56,486 bases of DNA, from NCBI GenBank assembly GCA_030749725.1, contig JASMJM010000079.1, positions 1-56,486 on the forward strand. The letters are read 5' to 3'. Below the pieces are notes generated by a model. It worked only from the letters and a program-made list of their open reading frames with translations, made no database searches and was not told where the DNA came from. The position numbers and the translations under genes are program-made. The stretch's first letter is position 1. Each line of letters starts with the position of its first letter. Positions 45,310 through 54,317 of the stretch are shown piece after piece. This DNA comes from Pseudomonadales bacterium (GTDB lineage Bacteria > Pseudomonadota > Gammaproteobacteria > Pseudomonadales > Azotimanducaceae).

Positions 45310-45502
45310 CCACTTATCCACTCAGTCGGAGTGGTCAAGAATATCGATGCCACTTTACCCTGTCAATTTCATGCCAACGCGCTGGGAACTAGACTGAAAT
45401 CGAGGCAAGTGCCTTCGCCTTGCGCACAGTTCACTGTTGTATTCGCATGAGTTATGCTAGCCGGGATCATCAGCAGCAGACCGTCACCTGCGGAAACCAA
45501 CC

Positions 45503-47068
45503 ATGCATATATCAAACCACCAGGGCGCTACTCGGTTAACCGGTGCACGGCATGGATGGCGATTGCCGTCATCGATCGCCTGGTTTCCACTTGCTGTGGC
45601 GATCGGGTGCAGTACCGAGGTGGAGACGACGGAGCAAGGTGATCCGTCGATCTCGTTCGGCGAATGCCCTAAACCGGAACTCGTTCTCACCACTTCGATC
45701 GTGTCAGGAAGTCGATGTGGTACTTACTCGGTAGCGGAGGATCCGCAGTCGGCCGACGGAAGAGTGATTCCCCTAAAGGTCATGGTGATCCCGGCAGTCA
45801 ACCCCAAACCGAAAGCAGATCCGGTATTCTTCCTTGCCGGCGGACCCGGACAGGCAGCCAGTGAAGTGGGGCCCATGCTGTTTCTGCGTCTCGCCAAACT
45901 ACGCAAAGATCGGGATATCGTACTGGTTGATCAACGCGGTACCGGTTCCTCAAATCCGCTGGACTGCGAAATGGATCTTCCCGAATTCTACGACATGAAA
46001 GTTTCCCTTCAGCATCTGACGGAACTGCAGGTTCAGACCCTCAAGAGGTGTCTGCAAGAATACGATGCAGATCCACGATTTTATACGACGCCAATCGCCA
46101 TGGACGATCTGGACGCGGTGCGGCGGGCCCTCGGCTACGGAGAGATAAATCTCATCGGTGGCTCATACGGAACCCGGGCAGCTCTCGTCTACATGCGACG
46201 ACACCCAGACAACGTTCGCTCAGTGGTGCTTGATGGTGTTGTCCCTTTAACCATGAAGCTGCCGTATTTCATGGCCAGAGATGCCGGTCGAGCACTGGAG
46301 TTGATGCTCGATGATTGTGAGCAAAGTACCGATTGTAGCGAAGCCTTCCCGCAACTTCGCTCGCACCTTGACGATCTGTTCTACCAGCTCTCCCAACAAC
46401 CGGCTGAAGTCACCCTGACCCACCCCAGAACCGGTGACGCCATTGCCAGCTTTATCCAAGCCGACACCATCATGAGAATTATCCGAGCGGTACTCTACAG
46501 TGGCGAACTCGCCAGTCTCCTACCCCTTGCCATCGAACAGGCATATCAAGGCAACTTTCAATCTCTGGCCACCATGGCGGGTTTTTTTGATAGTGAACAG
46601 ATGGGCATAAGCATCGGCATGATGAACTCGGTCTTATGCAGTGAGGACATGTCTGTGGTTGGACGGCAGATCCCAACCACAGAAGGCGAGAGCTCAATGT
46701 TCGGCATGACGATCGTAAGGGATCTACGTTCCATCTGTGAATTCTGGCCCAAAGGCACTATTCCTGACAGTTATTTTGAGCCGGTAGCGTCAGATATCCC
46801 GGTGCTGCTTACATCCGGCGAGTTGGATCCGGTTACGCCACCCGTGTGGGGGGAGGAAGCGGCCGCAACCCTCAGTCGTTCAAAACACATCGTCGTAGCG
46901 GGAGTTGGCCATGGCACACTCAGCTACGGCTGCATGCAGGATCTGGTCGCGCAATTCATCGACCAGCCCAATCCACAAGAGGTAGTCAGCGATTGTCTGG
47001 AAAAAATCCACAGGCCTCCCTTCTTCTACAGTACGGCCGGGCCTGTGCCCAAACAGCAAGATGATTAG
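45503..47068 (+). CDS. Tripeptidyl-aminopeptidase-like alpha/beta hydrolase lipoprotein
   Basis: 521 residues. Signal sequence ending PLAVAIGC suggests a lipoprotein. The TAP-type hydrolase core includes PVFFLAGGPGQAASEVG, IVLVDQRGTGSSNPLDCEM, the nucleophile Ser in NLIGGSYGTRAALVYMRRHPDNV, the Asp in LLTSGELDPVTPP and His in VVAGVGHGTLSYGC. Such enzymes cut short peptides or esters; the exact substrate is unknown. Its last eight bases overlap the ATG of the downstream ABC ATPase, so the three genes to 49006 probably form an operon. Confidence 0.88.
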   Translation: MHISNHQGATRLTGARHGWRLPSSIAWFPLAVAIGCSTEVETTEQGDPSISFGECPKPELVLTTSIVSGSRCGTYSVAEDPQSADGRVIPLKVMVIPAVNPKPKADPVFFLAGGPGQAASEVGPMLFLRLAKLRKDRDIVLVDQRGTGSSNPLDCEMDLPEFYDMKVSLQHLTELQVQTLKRCLQEYDADPRFYTTPIAMDDLDAVRRALGYGEINLIGGSYGTRAALVYMRRHPDNVRSVVLDGVVPLTMKLPYFMARDAGRALELMLDDCEQSTDCSEAFPQLRSHLDDLFYQLSQQPAEVTLTHPRTGDAIASFIQADTIMRIIRAVLYSGELASLLPLAIEQAYQGNFQSLATMAGFFDSEQMGISIGMMNSVLCSEDMSVVGRQIPTTEGESSMFGMTIVRDLRSICEFWPKGTIPDSYFEPVASDIPVLLTSGELDPVTPPVWGEEAAATLSRSKHIVVAGVGHGTLSYGCMQDLVAQFIDQPNPQEVVSDCLEKIHRPPFFYSTAGPVPKQQDD

Positions 47069-47783
47069 GGTAGAGAACATATACAAACAGTTCGGCGACG
47101 TCACTGCGGTCAACGGGGTCTCCTTCAAGGCAGAAAACGGCCAGGTAACCGGTCTGCTGGGTCCTAATGGCGCCGGAAAATCAACTACTTTGAGAATGCT
47201 CTATGGTCTGGTGGAACCGGATGCCGGGGCCGCGTCGGTGGACGGTGTGTACGTCAACGACGATTCCATTGCGGTGCAACAGAGAATCGGCGTGCTTCCG
47301 GATACCCACGGCCTTTACACACGGCTGACAGCCAGAGAACACATCCACTATTTCGGACAACTGCACGAATTGGACCGGAAAACACTCCTTGAGACAACGG
47401 ATCATCTGATTGAACTGCTGGATATGGGCAGCATAGCCGAGCGCAGGGCCGAGGGGTTCTCGCAAGGCGAGAGAATGAAGGTGTGTCTCGCCAGAGCGCT
47501 GGTTCACCAACCACCGAATGTGCTGTTGGATGAACCGACCGTCGGGCTGGATGTGATGTCCACCCGAACCGTCAGAGAGTTGATTGGCAAATTACGCCAA
47601 GAGAATAAGGCTGTCCTTTTCTCAAGCCACCTGATGCATGAAGTTTCATCCCTCTGTGATCAGATCGTAATCATCTCCGCGGGCAAAGTTGTCGCTCAGG
47701 GCACCCCCGACCGGATAAGGGATCTAAGCGGTCAGCAGGATCTTGAAGAAGCGTTTGTCACCCTAACGGAAAGAACAGAGTGA
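47061..47783 (+). CDS. ABC-2 exporter ATP-binding protein, NatA-like
   Basis: 240 residues. Walker A GPNGAGKST, signature FSQGERMKVCLARAL, Walker B VLLDEPTVGLD and the H-loop SSHLM. Pattern and partner fit NatA of sodium-efflux-type ABC-2 exporters, though no substrate is proven. ATG overlaps the peptidase gene's stop by eight bases. Note LLDEPT instead of LFLDEPT; it does not alter the motif. Confidence 0.92.
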   Translation: MIRVENIYKQFGDVTAVNGVSFKAENGQVTGLLGPNGAGKSTTLRMLYGLVEPDAGAASVDGVYVNDDSIAVQQRIGVLPDTHGLYTRLTAREHIHYFGQLHELDRKTLLETTDHLIELLDMGSIAERRAEGFSQGERMKVCLARALVHQPPNVLLDEPTVGLDVMSTRTVRELIGKLRQENKAVLFSSHLMHEVSSLCDQIVIISAGKVVAQGTPDRIRDLSGQQDLEEAFVTLTERTE

Positions 47784-47833
47784 GTGATTCGTATAGAGGT
47801 TAGTATCAGCGAAACAAGAAGGAATCTAGCGCA

Positions 47834-49006
47834 GTGAATTTTGCAGCAGCAGGAACTGTCTTCAAGAAGGAACTAACGGATGGCATTCGCGATCGACGTG
47901 CCGTGATGACAGCGATGGTCTTCCCCATCCTGGGTCCGGCGATGATCTATTTCATGTTCAATGCACTGATCGACCTACGCAAGGATCTTGAAGAAATCGA
48001 GGTAGCGGTGATCGGACGAGAACATGCGCCTGCCATGATCGATTGGCTGACTCAACATAATGTAACGTTCAAGGACGTTACCGAGGATCCAAAACAGGCG
48101 GTTCGCGACAAGATTCACGATATGGTTCTGGTGATCCCGGCGGGCTTTCAGCATAGATTCGCCCAATCTCGCTCTGCCGTGGTCGAATTGGTCAACGATG
48201 GATCCAGAACGGATGCACGCAATGCTGTTGGTCAGATCCGCAACCTGATCACAAGTTATGGTCGCCAGATCGGCGCCTTTCGTCTCGTCAGCCGTGGGGT
48301 TTCCCCGGAAATCACCCAGGCGGTGATCGTGCAGAACATCGAAGTGGCCAGCAAACAGCAGATTGCCGCCCGTATATTGAATGTCATTCCCATGTACATC
48401 GTGTTGGCAGCCTTTGTCTGCGGTATGGGGCTTGCGGTTGACAGCACGGCCGGGGAACGGGAACGCGCCACGCTGGAAGCACTGCTCATCAATCCTGTTC
48501 GGCGCACCCAGATCGTAATCGGCAAGTGGCTGGCGGCCAGTCTGTTCGCCGCCGTTGGTATTCTGCTAACGTTGTTTCTCTGTTTCTTCACCTTGAAGAA
48601 AGTGCCCTTGGAAGAAATTGGACTGAGCTTCACCCTCGGTTGGGGACAGATAGTCGGCATGCTGGCGGCAGTCTTCCCGTTAGCGTTCATGGCCACCGGA
48701 CTGCAGCTTCTGCTGGGCATCTTTGCCAAATCGTTTAAAGATGCACAGTCCTACATCGGGGTTCTTGTACTGATACCGGTGCTGCCCGGTATCATCGGCA
48801 CGCTCTATCCAATTCAGGGGAAAGCCTGGATGAATTTGGTACCCGCTCTCGGTCAACACATACTGCTGATGGATGTGGTGGGCGGCAAAGCGCCGGCCAT
48901 ATGGAATTTCGTCGTGTCAGGTATTACCGCTTTGCTGGTCGCCCTCGTGTGCGTCAAGCTGACGGCCTACCTGTTTCGTCGCGAGAGAATCATCTTCAGT
49001 CGTTAA
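47834..49006 (+). CDS. ABC-2 exporter permease, NatB-like
   Basis: 390 residues. N-terminal membrane helix (VFPILGPAMIYFMFNALI), a large extracytoplasmic domain (about 45-170) and a C-terminal bundle of five helices beginning RILNVIPMYIVLAAFVCGMGLAVD, with the ERERATLEALLINPVRRTQIVIGKW coupling segment typical of the NatB/CcmB-like family. GTG start, AAGGA about nine bases upstream. Pairs with the NatA-like ATPase 50 bases upstream. Confidence 0.9.
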   Translation: MNFAAAGTVFKKELTDGIRDRRAVMTAMVFPILGPAMIYFMFNALIDLRKDLEEIEVAVIGREHAPAMIDWLTQHNVTFKDVTEDPKQAVRDKIHDMVLVIPAGFQHRFAQSRSAVVELVNDGSRTDARNAVGQIRNLITSYGRQIGAFRLVSRGVSPEITQAVIVQNIEVASKQQIAARILNVIPMYIVLAAFVCGMGLAVDSTAGERERATLEALLINPVRRTQIVIGKWLAASLFAAVGILLTLFLCFFTLKKVPLEEIGLSFTLGWGQIVGMLAAVFPLAFMATGLQLLLGIFAKSFKDAQSYIGVLVLIPVLPGIIGTLYPIQGKAWMNLVPALGQHILLMDVVGGKAPAIWNFVVSGITALLVALVCVKLTAYLFRRERIIFSR

Positions 49007-49015
49007 GGTAAGCCG

Positions 49016-49681
49016 TTAGGCTTTCCTGAGAAGATAGACTCGCCACATGGAAACAAACTTGAGCAGATCAAAGGTGGCCGCAACGTCAAAGCCGGAGGCC
49101 GTGAATTCCTTCTCGATCTGCTCTCGTCGTATGACAAAACGATTCTGGTAAGCCTTGTTTCGTTCCTGTCGCTCAAGCAACCCGCGGCGATAGGACTTGA
49201 GGTTACCGTCCACCCACAGGGATATGATAATACTGTTGCTGGTAACTCTGTGAAACTCATCCAGCAGCGCTTTACGATCCTGTTGGGAACCCAGATGGTG
49301 TAACAGCCGCATACAAAAGATCAGATCCACGCTCCCATTGGACATGTTGATGTCGAACGCCGATGACTGGAAACGGTTGAATCGTTCGACAATTCTTTGG
49401 TCCTGCACCGCTGCTGCGAGATTCAACATATCCTGGCTGTTGTCGGAAGCATACAGATCACAGTTGGGCAGTGTACTGAGCAGTGACCAGAATCTTCCCG
49501 CACCACAAGGTATATCCAGGAGCCTGGCTGGAGCACCAGCTAACGCCAGTGCTTGTGCGGCGATACGATGTTCCATCCAGTTTGATAGTCGCCGCTGCAA
49601 ACCGGCGTTGTGTTTACGGTGATAGCGCTTCGCGTGCTCGTCGTCATACTTTTCGGAAAACTGCAGCCTTGCACTTGGCAC
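49016..49681 (-). CDS. Class I SAM-dependent methyltransferase (copy 3 of 3)
   Basis: 221 residues. Motif I LLDIPCGAGRFWSLL, the beta-2 acidic LYASDNSQDML and the central VDLIFCMRLLHHLG block match the two other small methyltransferases. The N-terminal helix SEKYDDEHAKRYHRKHNAGL is also shared. GTG start at 49681, GGAG five bases upstream. It starts 12 bases after the amtB stop on the same strand, so it is likely the second gene of an amtB operon. Substrate unknown. Confidence 0.85.
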   Translation of the reverse strand: MPSARLQFSEKYDDEHAKRYHRKHNAGLQRRLSNWMEHRIAAQALALAGAPARLLDIPCGAGRFWSLLSTLPNCDLYASDNSQDMLNLAAAVQDQRIVERFNRFQSSAFDINMSNGSVDLIFCMRLLHHLGSQQDRKALLDEFHRVTSNSIIISLWVDGNLKSYRRGLLERQERNKAYQNRFVIRREQIEKEFTASGFDVAATFDLLKFVSMWRVYLLRKA

Positions 49682-49692
49682 TGGTACTCCGT

Positions 49693-51000
49693 CTACAGTA
49701 TGTAACCCCGTTCATCATGCAGGGCAAGATCCAGCCCTTCAGATTCCTCTTCTGCGGATACCCGCAAGCCGATCACCTTCTTGATGACAAATAGGATCAC
49801 GATGCTCATTATGCCCGTATATATTACCGTGGCACTTACGCCGACAAATTGAGCAATCACCTGGCTGAGCATAGTTTCATTGCCGTCCCCAAAACCTGCA
49901 CCGCCCAAACTGACTGCGGCAAAGATACCGGTCAACATTGCCCCGATGATTCCCCCTACAGCGTGCACGCCAAACACATCCAGAGAGTCATCATAACCCA
50001 TCGCACCTTTCAGTTTTGTGGCGGCCAGGAAACACCCAACTCCTGATGCCAGCCCTATTGCGATGGCGCCCATGGGCCCAACAGCTCCTGATGCGGGCGT
50101 GATGGCCACCAGACCGGCGACGGCACCAGTCGCGATTCCCAGCGCGCTGGGTTTGCCGTGCAAAATCCACTCTGCAAACATCCAGGTTAAGGCAGCCGAG
50201 GCCGTGGCTATCTGGGTCACCGCCATGGCCATGCCGGCAACGCCGTCAGCAGCCAATTCACTGCCTGCATTGAACCCGAACCAGCCCACCCAAAGCATGG
50301 ATGCACCGATGACCGTCAGACTCAGGTTGTGAGGGGGCATGGCAGTGCCTGGAAAACCAGCCCTCTTGCCAAGCATGATGGCAGCAACCAATCCGGCGAT
50401 ACCCGCATTGATGTGCACGACCGTACCGCCGGCAAAATCCAGCACACCCCAATCACCCAACCAACCTCCACCCCAGACCCAGTGACAAACCGGTGCATAG
50501 ACGAAGGTAAGCCAGAGCCCCATAAACCAGAGCAGGGCCGAGAATTTCATCCTCTCCGCGAATGCCCCAACGATGAGAGCGGGCGTGATGATGGCAAATG
50601 TCATCTGGAAGGTCATGAAGACCGTTTCCGGGATGGTCCCGGAGAGGGAATCCACGGAAACACCGGCGAGAAACGCCTTGCCGAGCCCACCGACAAACCA
50701 ATTCGCAGGTCCCGCTTCGAACGCCATGCTGTAGGCATAGACAACCCACAGAATCGTCATCAAGGCGGTGATGGCAAAGCACTGCATGAGAACCGACAGG
50801 ACATTCTTACTGCGCACCATGCCGGCATAAAACAGAGACAATCCAGGAATGGTCATAAACAGAACCAGAGCTGTGGCAGTCAGCATCCAGGCTGTATCCC
50901 CCGAATTCAGGCTATCCTCGGCCCAGGCCAATTGAGGTAGCAGCATGATCAGTACAGACATCACGCTCGCCAATCCCTTTTTATGCTTAATCAGCTTCAT
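49693..51000 (-). CDS. amtB: Ammonium transporter AmtB
   Basis: 435 residues. Cleaved signal peptide (VLIMLLPQLAWA) and 11 membrane helices of the Amt/Rh fold. Signature segments: GLSLFYAGMVRSKN, the central FAGGTVVHINAGIAGLVAA with the twin-His region, and DDSLDVFGVHAVGGIIGAML with the second His. Passive or electrogenic ammonium uptake at the inner membrane. Strong Shine-Dalgarno AGGAGG upstream and a sigma-54-type promoter at 51064-51080. No glnK is next to it, although it is usually paired with one. A methyltransferase gene follows 12 bases after the stop. Confidence 0.95.
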   Translation of the reverse strand: MKLIKHKKGLASVMSVLIMLLPQLAWAEDSLNSGDTAWMLTATALVLFMTIPGLSLFYAGMVRSKNVLSVLMQCFAITALMTILWVVYAYSMAFEAGPANWFVGGLGKAFLAGVSVDSLSGTIPETVFMTFQMTFAIITPALIVGAFAERMKFSALLWFMGLWLTFVYAPVCHWVWGGGWLGDWGVLDFAGGTVVHINAGIAGLVAAIMLGKRAGFPGTAMPPHNLSLTVIGASMLWVGWFGFNAGSELAADGVAGMAMAVTQIATASAALTWMFAEWILHGKPSALGIATGAVAGLVAITPASGAVGPMGAIAIGLASGVGCFLAATKLKGAMGYDDSLDVFGVHAVGGIIGAMLTGIFAAVSLGGAGFGDGNETMLSQVIAQFVGVSATVIYTGIMSIVILFVIKKVIGLRVSAEEESEGLDLALHDERGYIL

Positions 51001-51302
51001 CGCACTCCTCCTAACAGGACACCGTTAATAGATTGATCCATCCAGCACATTTTGCAGCGATGATTGCATAGTACGTGCCAAATCCGAATATCTCTTTGAT
51101 CTCAATGGATTACGCGGATTACGGAGTGGCCTTCGCGGCCAATTCGCACCATCTTGGACTGATCCGGCCGCTCAGGCACTAAAAAGGTGCGAGCAGCGTC
51201 CGGCCATGGATGACGCTCGTGTATGGCTGGCCTGTTATGCATTGTCCGGCAGAGATTGATCTAATCGCGCCGGCTACGACTCTTACGAAGTGGAGAGAAT
51301 CC
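51001..51302. other. Divergent region between amtB and the secreted Cys-rich protein gene
   Basis: 302 bases. It contains the sigma-54 promoter of amtB. The frame of the next gene is open back to 51210, but the signal peptide at 51303 with its own ribosome-binding site shows where translation starts. Confidence 0.5.
51064..51080 (-). promoter_or_regulatory. Sigma-54 (RpoN) type promoter of amtB
   Basis: On the minus strand TGGCACG-TACT-ATGCA matches the consensus TGGCACR-N4-TTGCW, with GG and GC exactly ten bases apart. Only the T before TGC is changed to A. Predicted start near 51054, 54 bases before the ATG. Nitrogen-controlled amtB promoters commonly use RpoN and NtrC. A half-site CGCACC at about 51146-51151 could be part of an NtrC enhancer but is not convincing. 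Confidence 0.75.
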
Positions 51303-51674
51303 ATGTTAAAACGTCTCAATCTCGCCATCCTGAGTTTCCTTGTGACCAGCGCATCTGTCGCAGCCTATGCAGCTCAAGCCTGCGACGCCACAACCATGGC
51401 TTCCTGTGGTATTTGTACCAAAGTGGCCCTGTCTGCGATTGCAAATTACAACACGGAATCTCGCCAGAGCACCTGGAAGAGAGCAACGCTGGGAGCATGT
51501 GCCTCTGCATCCGAAAACAAGGACCTTTGCGATAGAATTGCAGCCAGTCTGTCACAAGACCTCAAAGCGGCAGATCTACAGGTAACGGCAGGCAAAGACG
51601 CCCGCCTGAACGAAGTTCTAGCCAAGCAGGCGAATCAGATCTGCCTGAAGATGGACTGCTGCAGCACCGAATAG
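51303..51674 (+). CDS. Small secreted Cys-rich protein of unknown function
   Basis: 123 residues. Signal peptide LNLAILSFLVTSASVAAYAAQA with likely cleavage after AYA or AQA. The mature part has eight Cys residues, in CDATTMASCGICTK, LGACAS, DLC, and CLKMDCC, plus helices. Periplasmic or extracellular, probably disulfide-bonded; I do not recognise the family. ATG at 51303 has GGAGAG five bases upstream; a longer frame to 51210 is open but has no signal-like start. It precedes a hydrolase gene by 17 bases on the same strand. Confidence 0.72.
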   Translation: MLKRLNLAILSFLVTSASVAAYAAQACDATTMASCGICTKVALSAIANYNTESRQSTWKRATLGACASASENKDLCDRIAASLSQDLKAADLQVTAGKDARLNEVLAKQANQICLKMDCCSTE

Positions 51675-51691
51675 AGACTCTCAGCAACACC

Positions 51692-52624
51692 GTGAAAACC
51701 GCAACCGACGCACCGGAGTGGTTTCTGAAAGCCATTCAGGTTGCCTATGAAGAGCGTTGGATTGAGGTCGATGACTGCTCGATCCACTATCAATACTGGG
51801 GTAAACATGGCAGTGAATTGCCCGGCATGGATGTGCCCGGAATCCTGTTCGTACACGGCAATGGAGCGCACTCGCACTGGTGGGACTTTATCGCGCCAAG
51901 CTTTTTGAGCGACTATCGAGTTGCTGCGGTCGATCTCAGTGGTATGGGTGACAGTGGTCACCGGCAGCAATACAGCGCTCAGCTCTTCGCTGATGAGGTG
52001 ATGGGGGTAGCGGCGGATGCCGGTTTTAGCGGCAATACCATCCTGGTTGGGCACAGTTTTGGAGGTTCCGTCGCGGCCTTGGCAGCCAGCATGCATCCGG
52101 ACCAGGTCGCGGCGCTAGTGCTGGTCGATTCAGCCATCGGTTTTGGTCGCAGAAGAAGAAGCCGCCCCGAGTCGCATGGATCTCAGCGCGTGCTGCGGCA
52201 AAGGGAGAGAACCGCAAGGAGCTATGCCAGTCTGCAGGCAGCCTGCAAACGATTCCGGCTGCGCCCGCCTCAACCCTGCGATAACCAATATATCCTGAAG
52301 CATATCGCCGAGCATTCAGTCAGAAAGGGAAGCGACGGCTGGCAGTGGAAACTGGATCAGATGGTGTTCGCCAAGATGACCGACAGTGGTCCAGCGGCGA
52401 TCCGGGATCCGGTCGAGATGATCAGGGGACTGAAGTGTCCCGTTAGTATAATATACGGCCGCAACAGCCGATTCTTTCCATCCGCAGTGGTAGCCAATCT
52501 GGACAGCGCGTTTGCAGCAGCGAGCATAGTTCCCATCGAGGATGCGCATCATCACCTCTTTCTGGACCAACCCCTTCAGTTTGTTAGCAGCCTGCAAGAG
52601 ACACTGCGGAACTGGGGTCTATAG
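51692..52624 (+). CDS. Alpha/beta hydrolase
   Basis: 310 residues, cytoplasmic, no signal. Oxyanion region ILFVHGNGAHSHWWDFI, nucleophile Ser in TILVGHSFGGSVAALAA, His in VPIEDAHHHLFLDQP, and the acid near VSIIYGRNSRFF. Typical alpha/beta hydrolase, perhaps an esterase or lactonase; substrate unknown. Its GTG start lies 17 bases after the secreted Cys-rich gene, so they could share a transcript. The Arg-rich stretch RRRRSRPESHGSQR in the cap is unusual. Confidence 0.85.
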   Translation: MKTATDAPEWFLKAIQVAYEERWIEVDDCSIHYQYWGKHGSELPGMDVPGILFVHGNGAHSHWWDFIAPSFLSDYRVAAVDLSGMGDSGHRQQYSAQLFADEVMGVAADAGFSGNTILVGHSFGGSVAALAASMHPDQVAALVLVDSAIGFGRRRRSRPESHGSQRVLRQRERTARSYASLQAACKRFRLRPPQPCDNQYILKHIAEHSVRKGSDGWQWKLDQMVFAKMTDSGPAAIRDPVEMIRGLKCPVSIIYGRNSRFFPSAVVANLDSAFAAASIVPIEDAHHHLFLDQPLQFVSSLQETLRNWGL

Positions 52625-52840
52625 TCTAGGAGGCAGTCGCTTGGGAGTGAATGAGGCAAGTATTGATGCCACTCATCGGCTGAAGTGTACTAACCCGGCT
52701 GAGATTGCGGATGGCTCTTGCCATGTAACGAATCAGATAATAGGCTTGATGAATCTGTCAAGATAACCTGACCGATGCATCAATCCATCATGCTCGAGAC
52801 CAGGTTCATCACGCCTGATATCAGCCAGGACAACAGACTC

Positions 52841-54286
52841 ATGCCAACGTTTTCGGATAAACCCAAGGAAGAATGTGCGGTTTTCGGCGTATTCAATGCC
52901 GTTGACAGCGCCGCCCACTGTGTCCTTGGTCTACACGCTTTACAACATCGCGGTCAGGAAGCCTCGGGTATTGTGTCCACCGATGGCAACCAGTTTTACC
53001 AACGACTCGCCTTTGGCAGAGTCGGCGACCAGTTCAGCAGCGACACTGTGATGGCAAATCTCAAGGGTTCCTCAGCCATCGGCCACAACCGCTACTCAAC
53101 CAGTGGCAGCAAGCATAGCTACAGCAACATTCAACCCATCTTTGCAGAACTCAATTGTGGCGGAGTGGCCCTGGCACACAACGGCAATTTGACCAATGCG
53201 CTCTCGATTAGAGATGGGCTGGTGGATCAAGGTTGTATTTTTCGCACATCGATGGATAGTGAGGTCGTTCTGCACCTTATCGCCGTCAGCAAAAAGCGGT
53301 CATTTCAGAATCGACTGATCGATGCGCTTGAGCAGATCGATGGCGCATACGCCATGGTTCTACTCACTGCCGATACCATGATAGGTGCAAGGGATCCCAT
53401 GGGCATTCGACCTCTGATTCTGGGAAGTCTGGATGGCGCGTTCATCTTCGCATCCGAAACCTGCGCATTGGATATCATCGGTGCTCATTTCGTCAAAGAA
53501 GTCGGCCCGGGTGAAGTCGTTACCATCAATCAGGCAGGAGTCAATTCACTGAGCCCGTTCACCCCTGCGCATCCAAAGTTTTGCATATTCGAATTCGTCT
53601 ACTTCTCCCGACCCGACAGCTACCTTCAGTCTCAGCAGTTATATGACGTCAGAAAGCAAATGGGAAGGGAGTTAGCCAAAGGAGAAGACCAGGGTATCGA
53701 CGTGGTCGTGGCCGTACCGGATTCTGGTGTGCCCGCCGCACTGGGCTTTGCTGAAGAAGCCAAGAAACCCTTTGACCTGGGCATCATCAGGAATCACTAC
53801 ATGGGACGGACTTTTATAGAACCAACAGATGAGATCAGACATCTGGGCGTAAAACTGAAGCACAATGCCAACAAGTCGGTCGTGGAGAACCGCAGTGTAG
53901 CGCTTTTGGATGACAGTCTTGTGAGGGGAACCACTTTACGCAAGGTTGTCGAGATGGTGCGATCTGCCGGCGCACGCGAGATCCACGTGCGCATATCCAG
54001 TCCGGAGTGGATCGCATCCTGCTTCTATGGCATCGATACCCCTGAGCAGAGCGAATTGCTCGCATCCAGCCGCAACCTGGCTGAAATGACTCGTTTTCTG
54101 GACGTCGATAGTCTCAAGTTCTTACCAATTGACGGACTCTACCGGGCACTTGGTGAAAAATCACGGAACAACGACTGCCCTCAATATTGCGATGCGTGTT
54201 TTACCGGGGATTACCCCGTTAAGCCCGCGGACAACGGGCTCGCCAACCCCCATATTCTAAACACTATCTCAACTACTGAGGATTGA
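52841..54286 (+). CDS. purF: Amidophosphoribosyltransferase PurF, iron-sulfur (Bacillus/alphaproteobacterial) type
   Basis: 481 residues. First committed step of purine synthesis: PRPP plus glutamine to phosphoribosylamine. The start MPTFSDKPKEEC leaves an 11-residue propeptide before the catalytic Cys, as in B. subtilis PurF, unlike the E. coli form that begins at Cys2. The Gln-amidotransferase domain (VFGVFNAVDSAAHC, NRYSTSG, AHNGNLTN) is followed by the PRTase domain with VALLDDSLVRGTTLRK. The four cluster cysteines of the iron-sulfur type are all present: FCIFEFVYF, SCFYGIDTP and YCDAC. A frame open to 52775 is less likely. It is not beside cvpA or folC. Confidence 0.93.
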   Translation: MPTFSDKPKEECAVFGVFNAVDSAAHCVLGLHALQHRGQEASGIVSTDGNQFYQRLAFGRVGDQFSSDTVMANLKGSSAIGHNRYSTSGSKHSYSNIQPIFAELNCGGVALAHNGNLTNALSIRDGLVDQGCIFRTSMDSEVVLHLIAVSKKRSFQNRLIDALEQIDGAYAMVLLTADTMIGARDPMGIRPLILGSLDGAFIFASETCALDIIGAHFVKEVGPGEVVTINQAGVNSLSPFTPAHPKFCIFEFVYFSRPDSYLQSQQLYDVRKQMGRELAKGEDQGIDVVVAVPDSGVPAALGFAEEAKKPFDLGIIRNHYMGRTFIEPTDEIRHLGVKLKHNANKSVVENRSVALLDDSLVRGTTLRKVVEMVRSAGAREIHVRISSPEWIASCFYGIDTPEQSELLASSRNLAEMTRFLDVDSLKFLPIDGLYRALGEKSRNNDCPQYCDACFTGDYPVKPADNGLANPHILNTISTTED

Positions 54287-54317
54287 TGGGAAGCACCGAT
54301 CAAGACGGAGCAACGCG

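Noticed and set aside
51146-51160. NtrC enhancer for amtB
   Set aside because: Only one half-site (CGCACC) is visible and its partner is too diverged from the dyad consensus.
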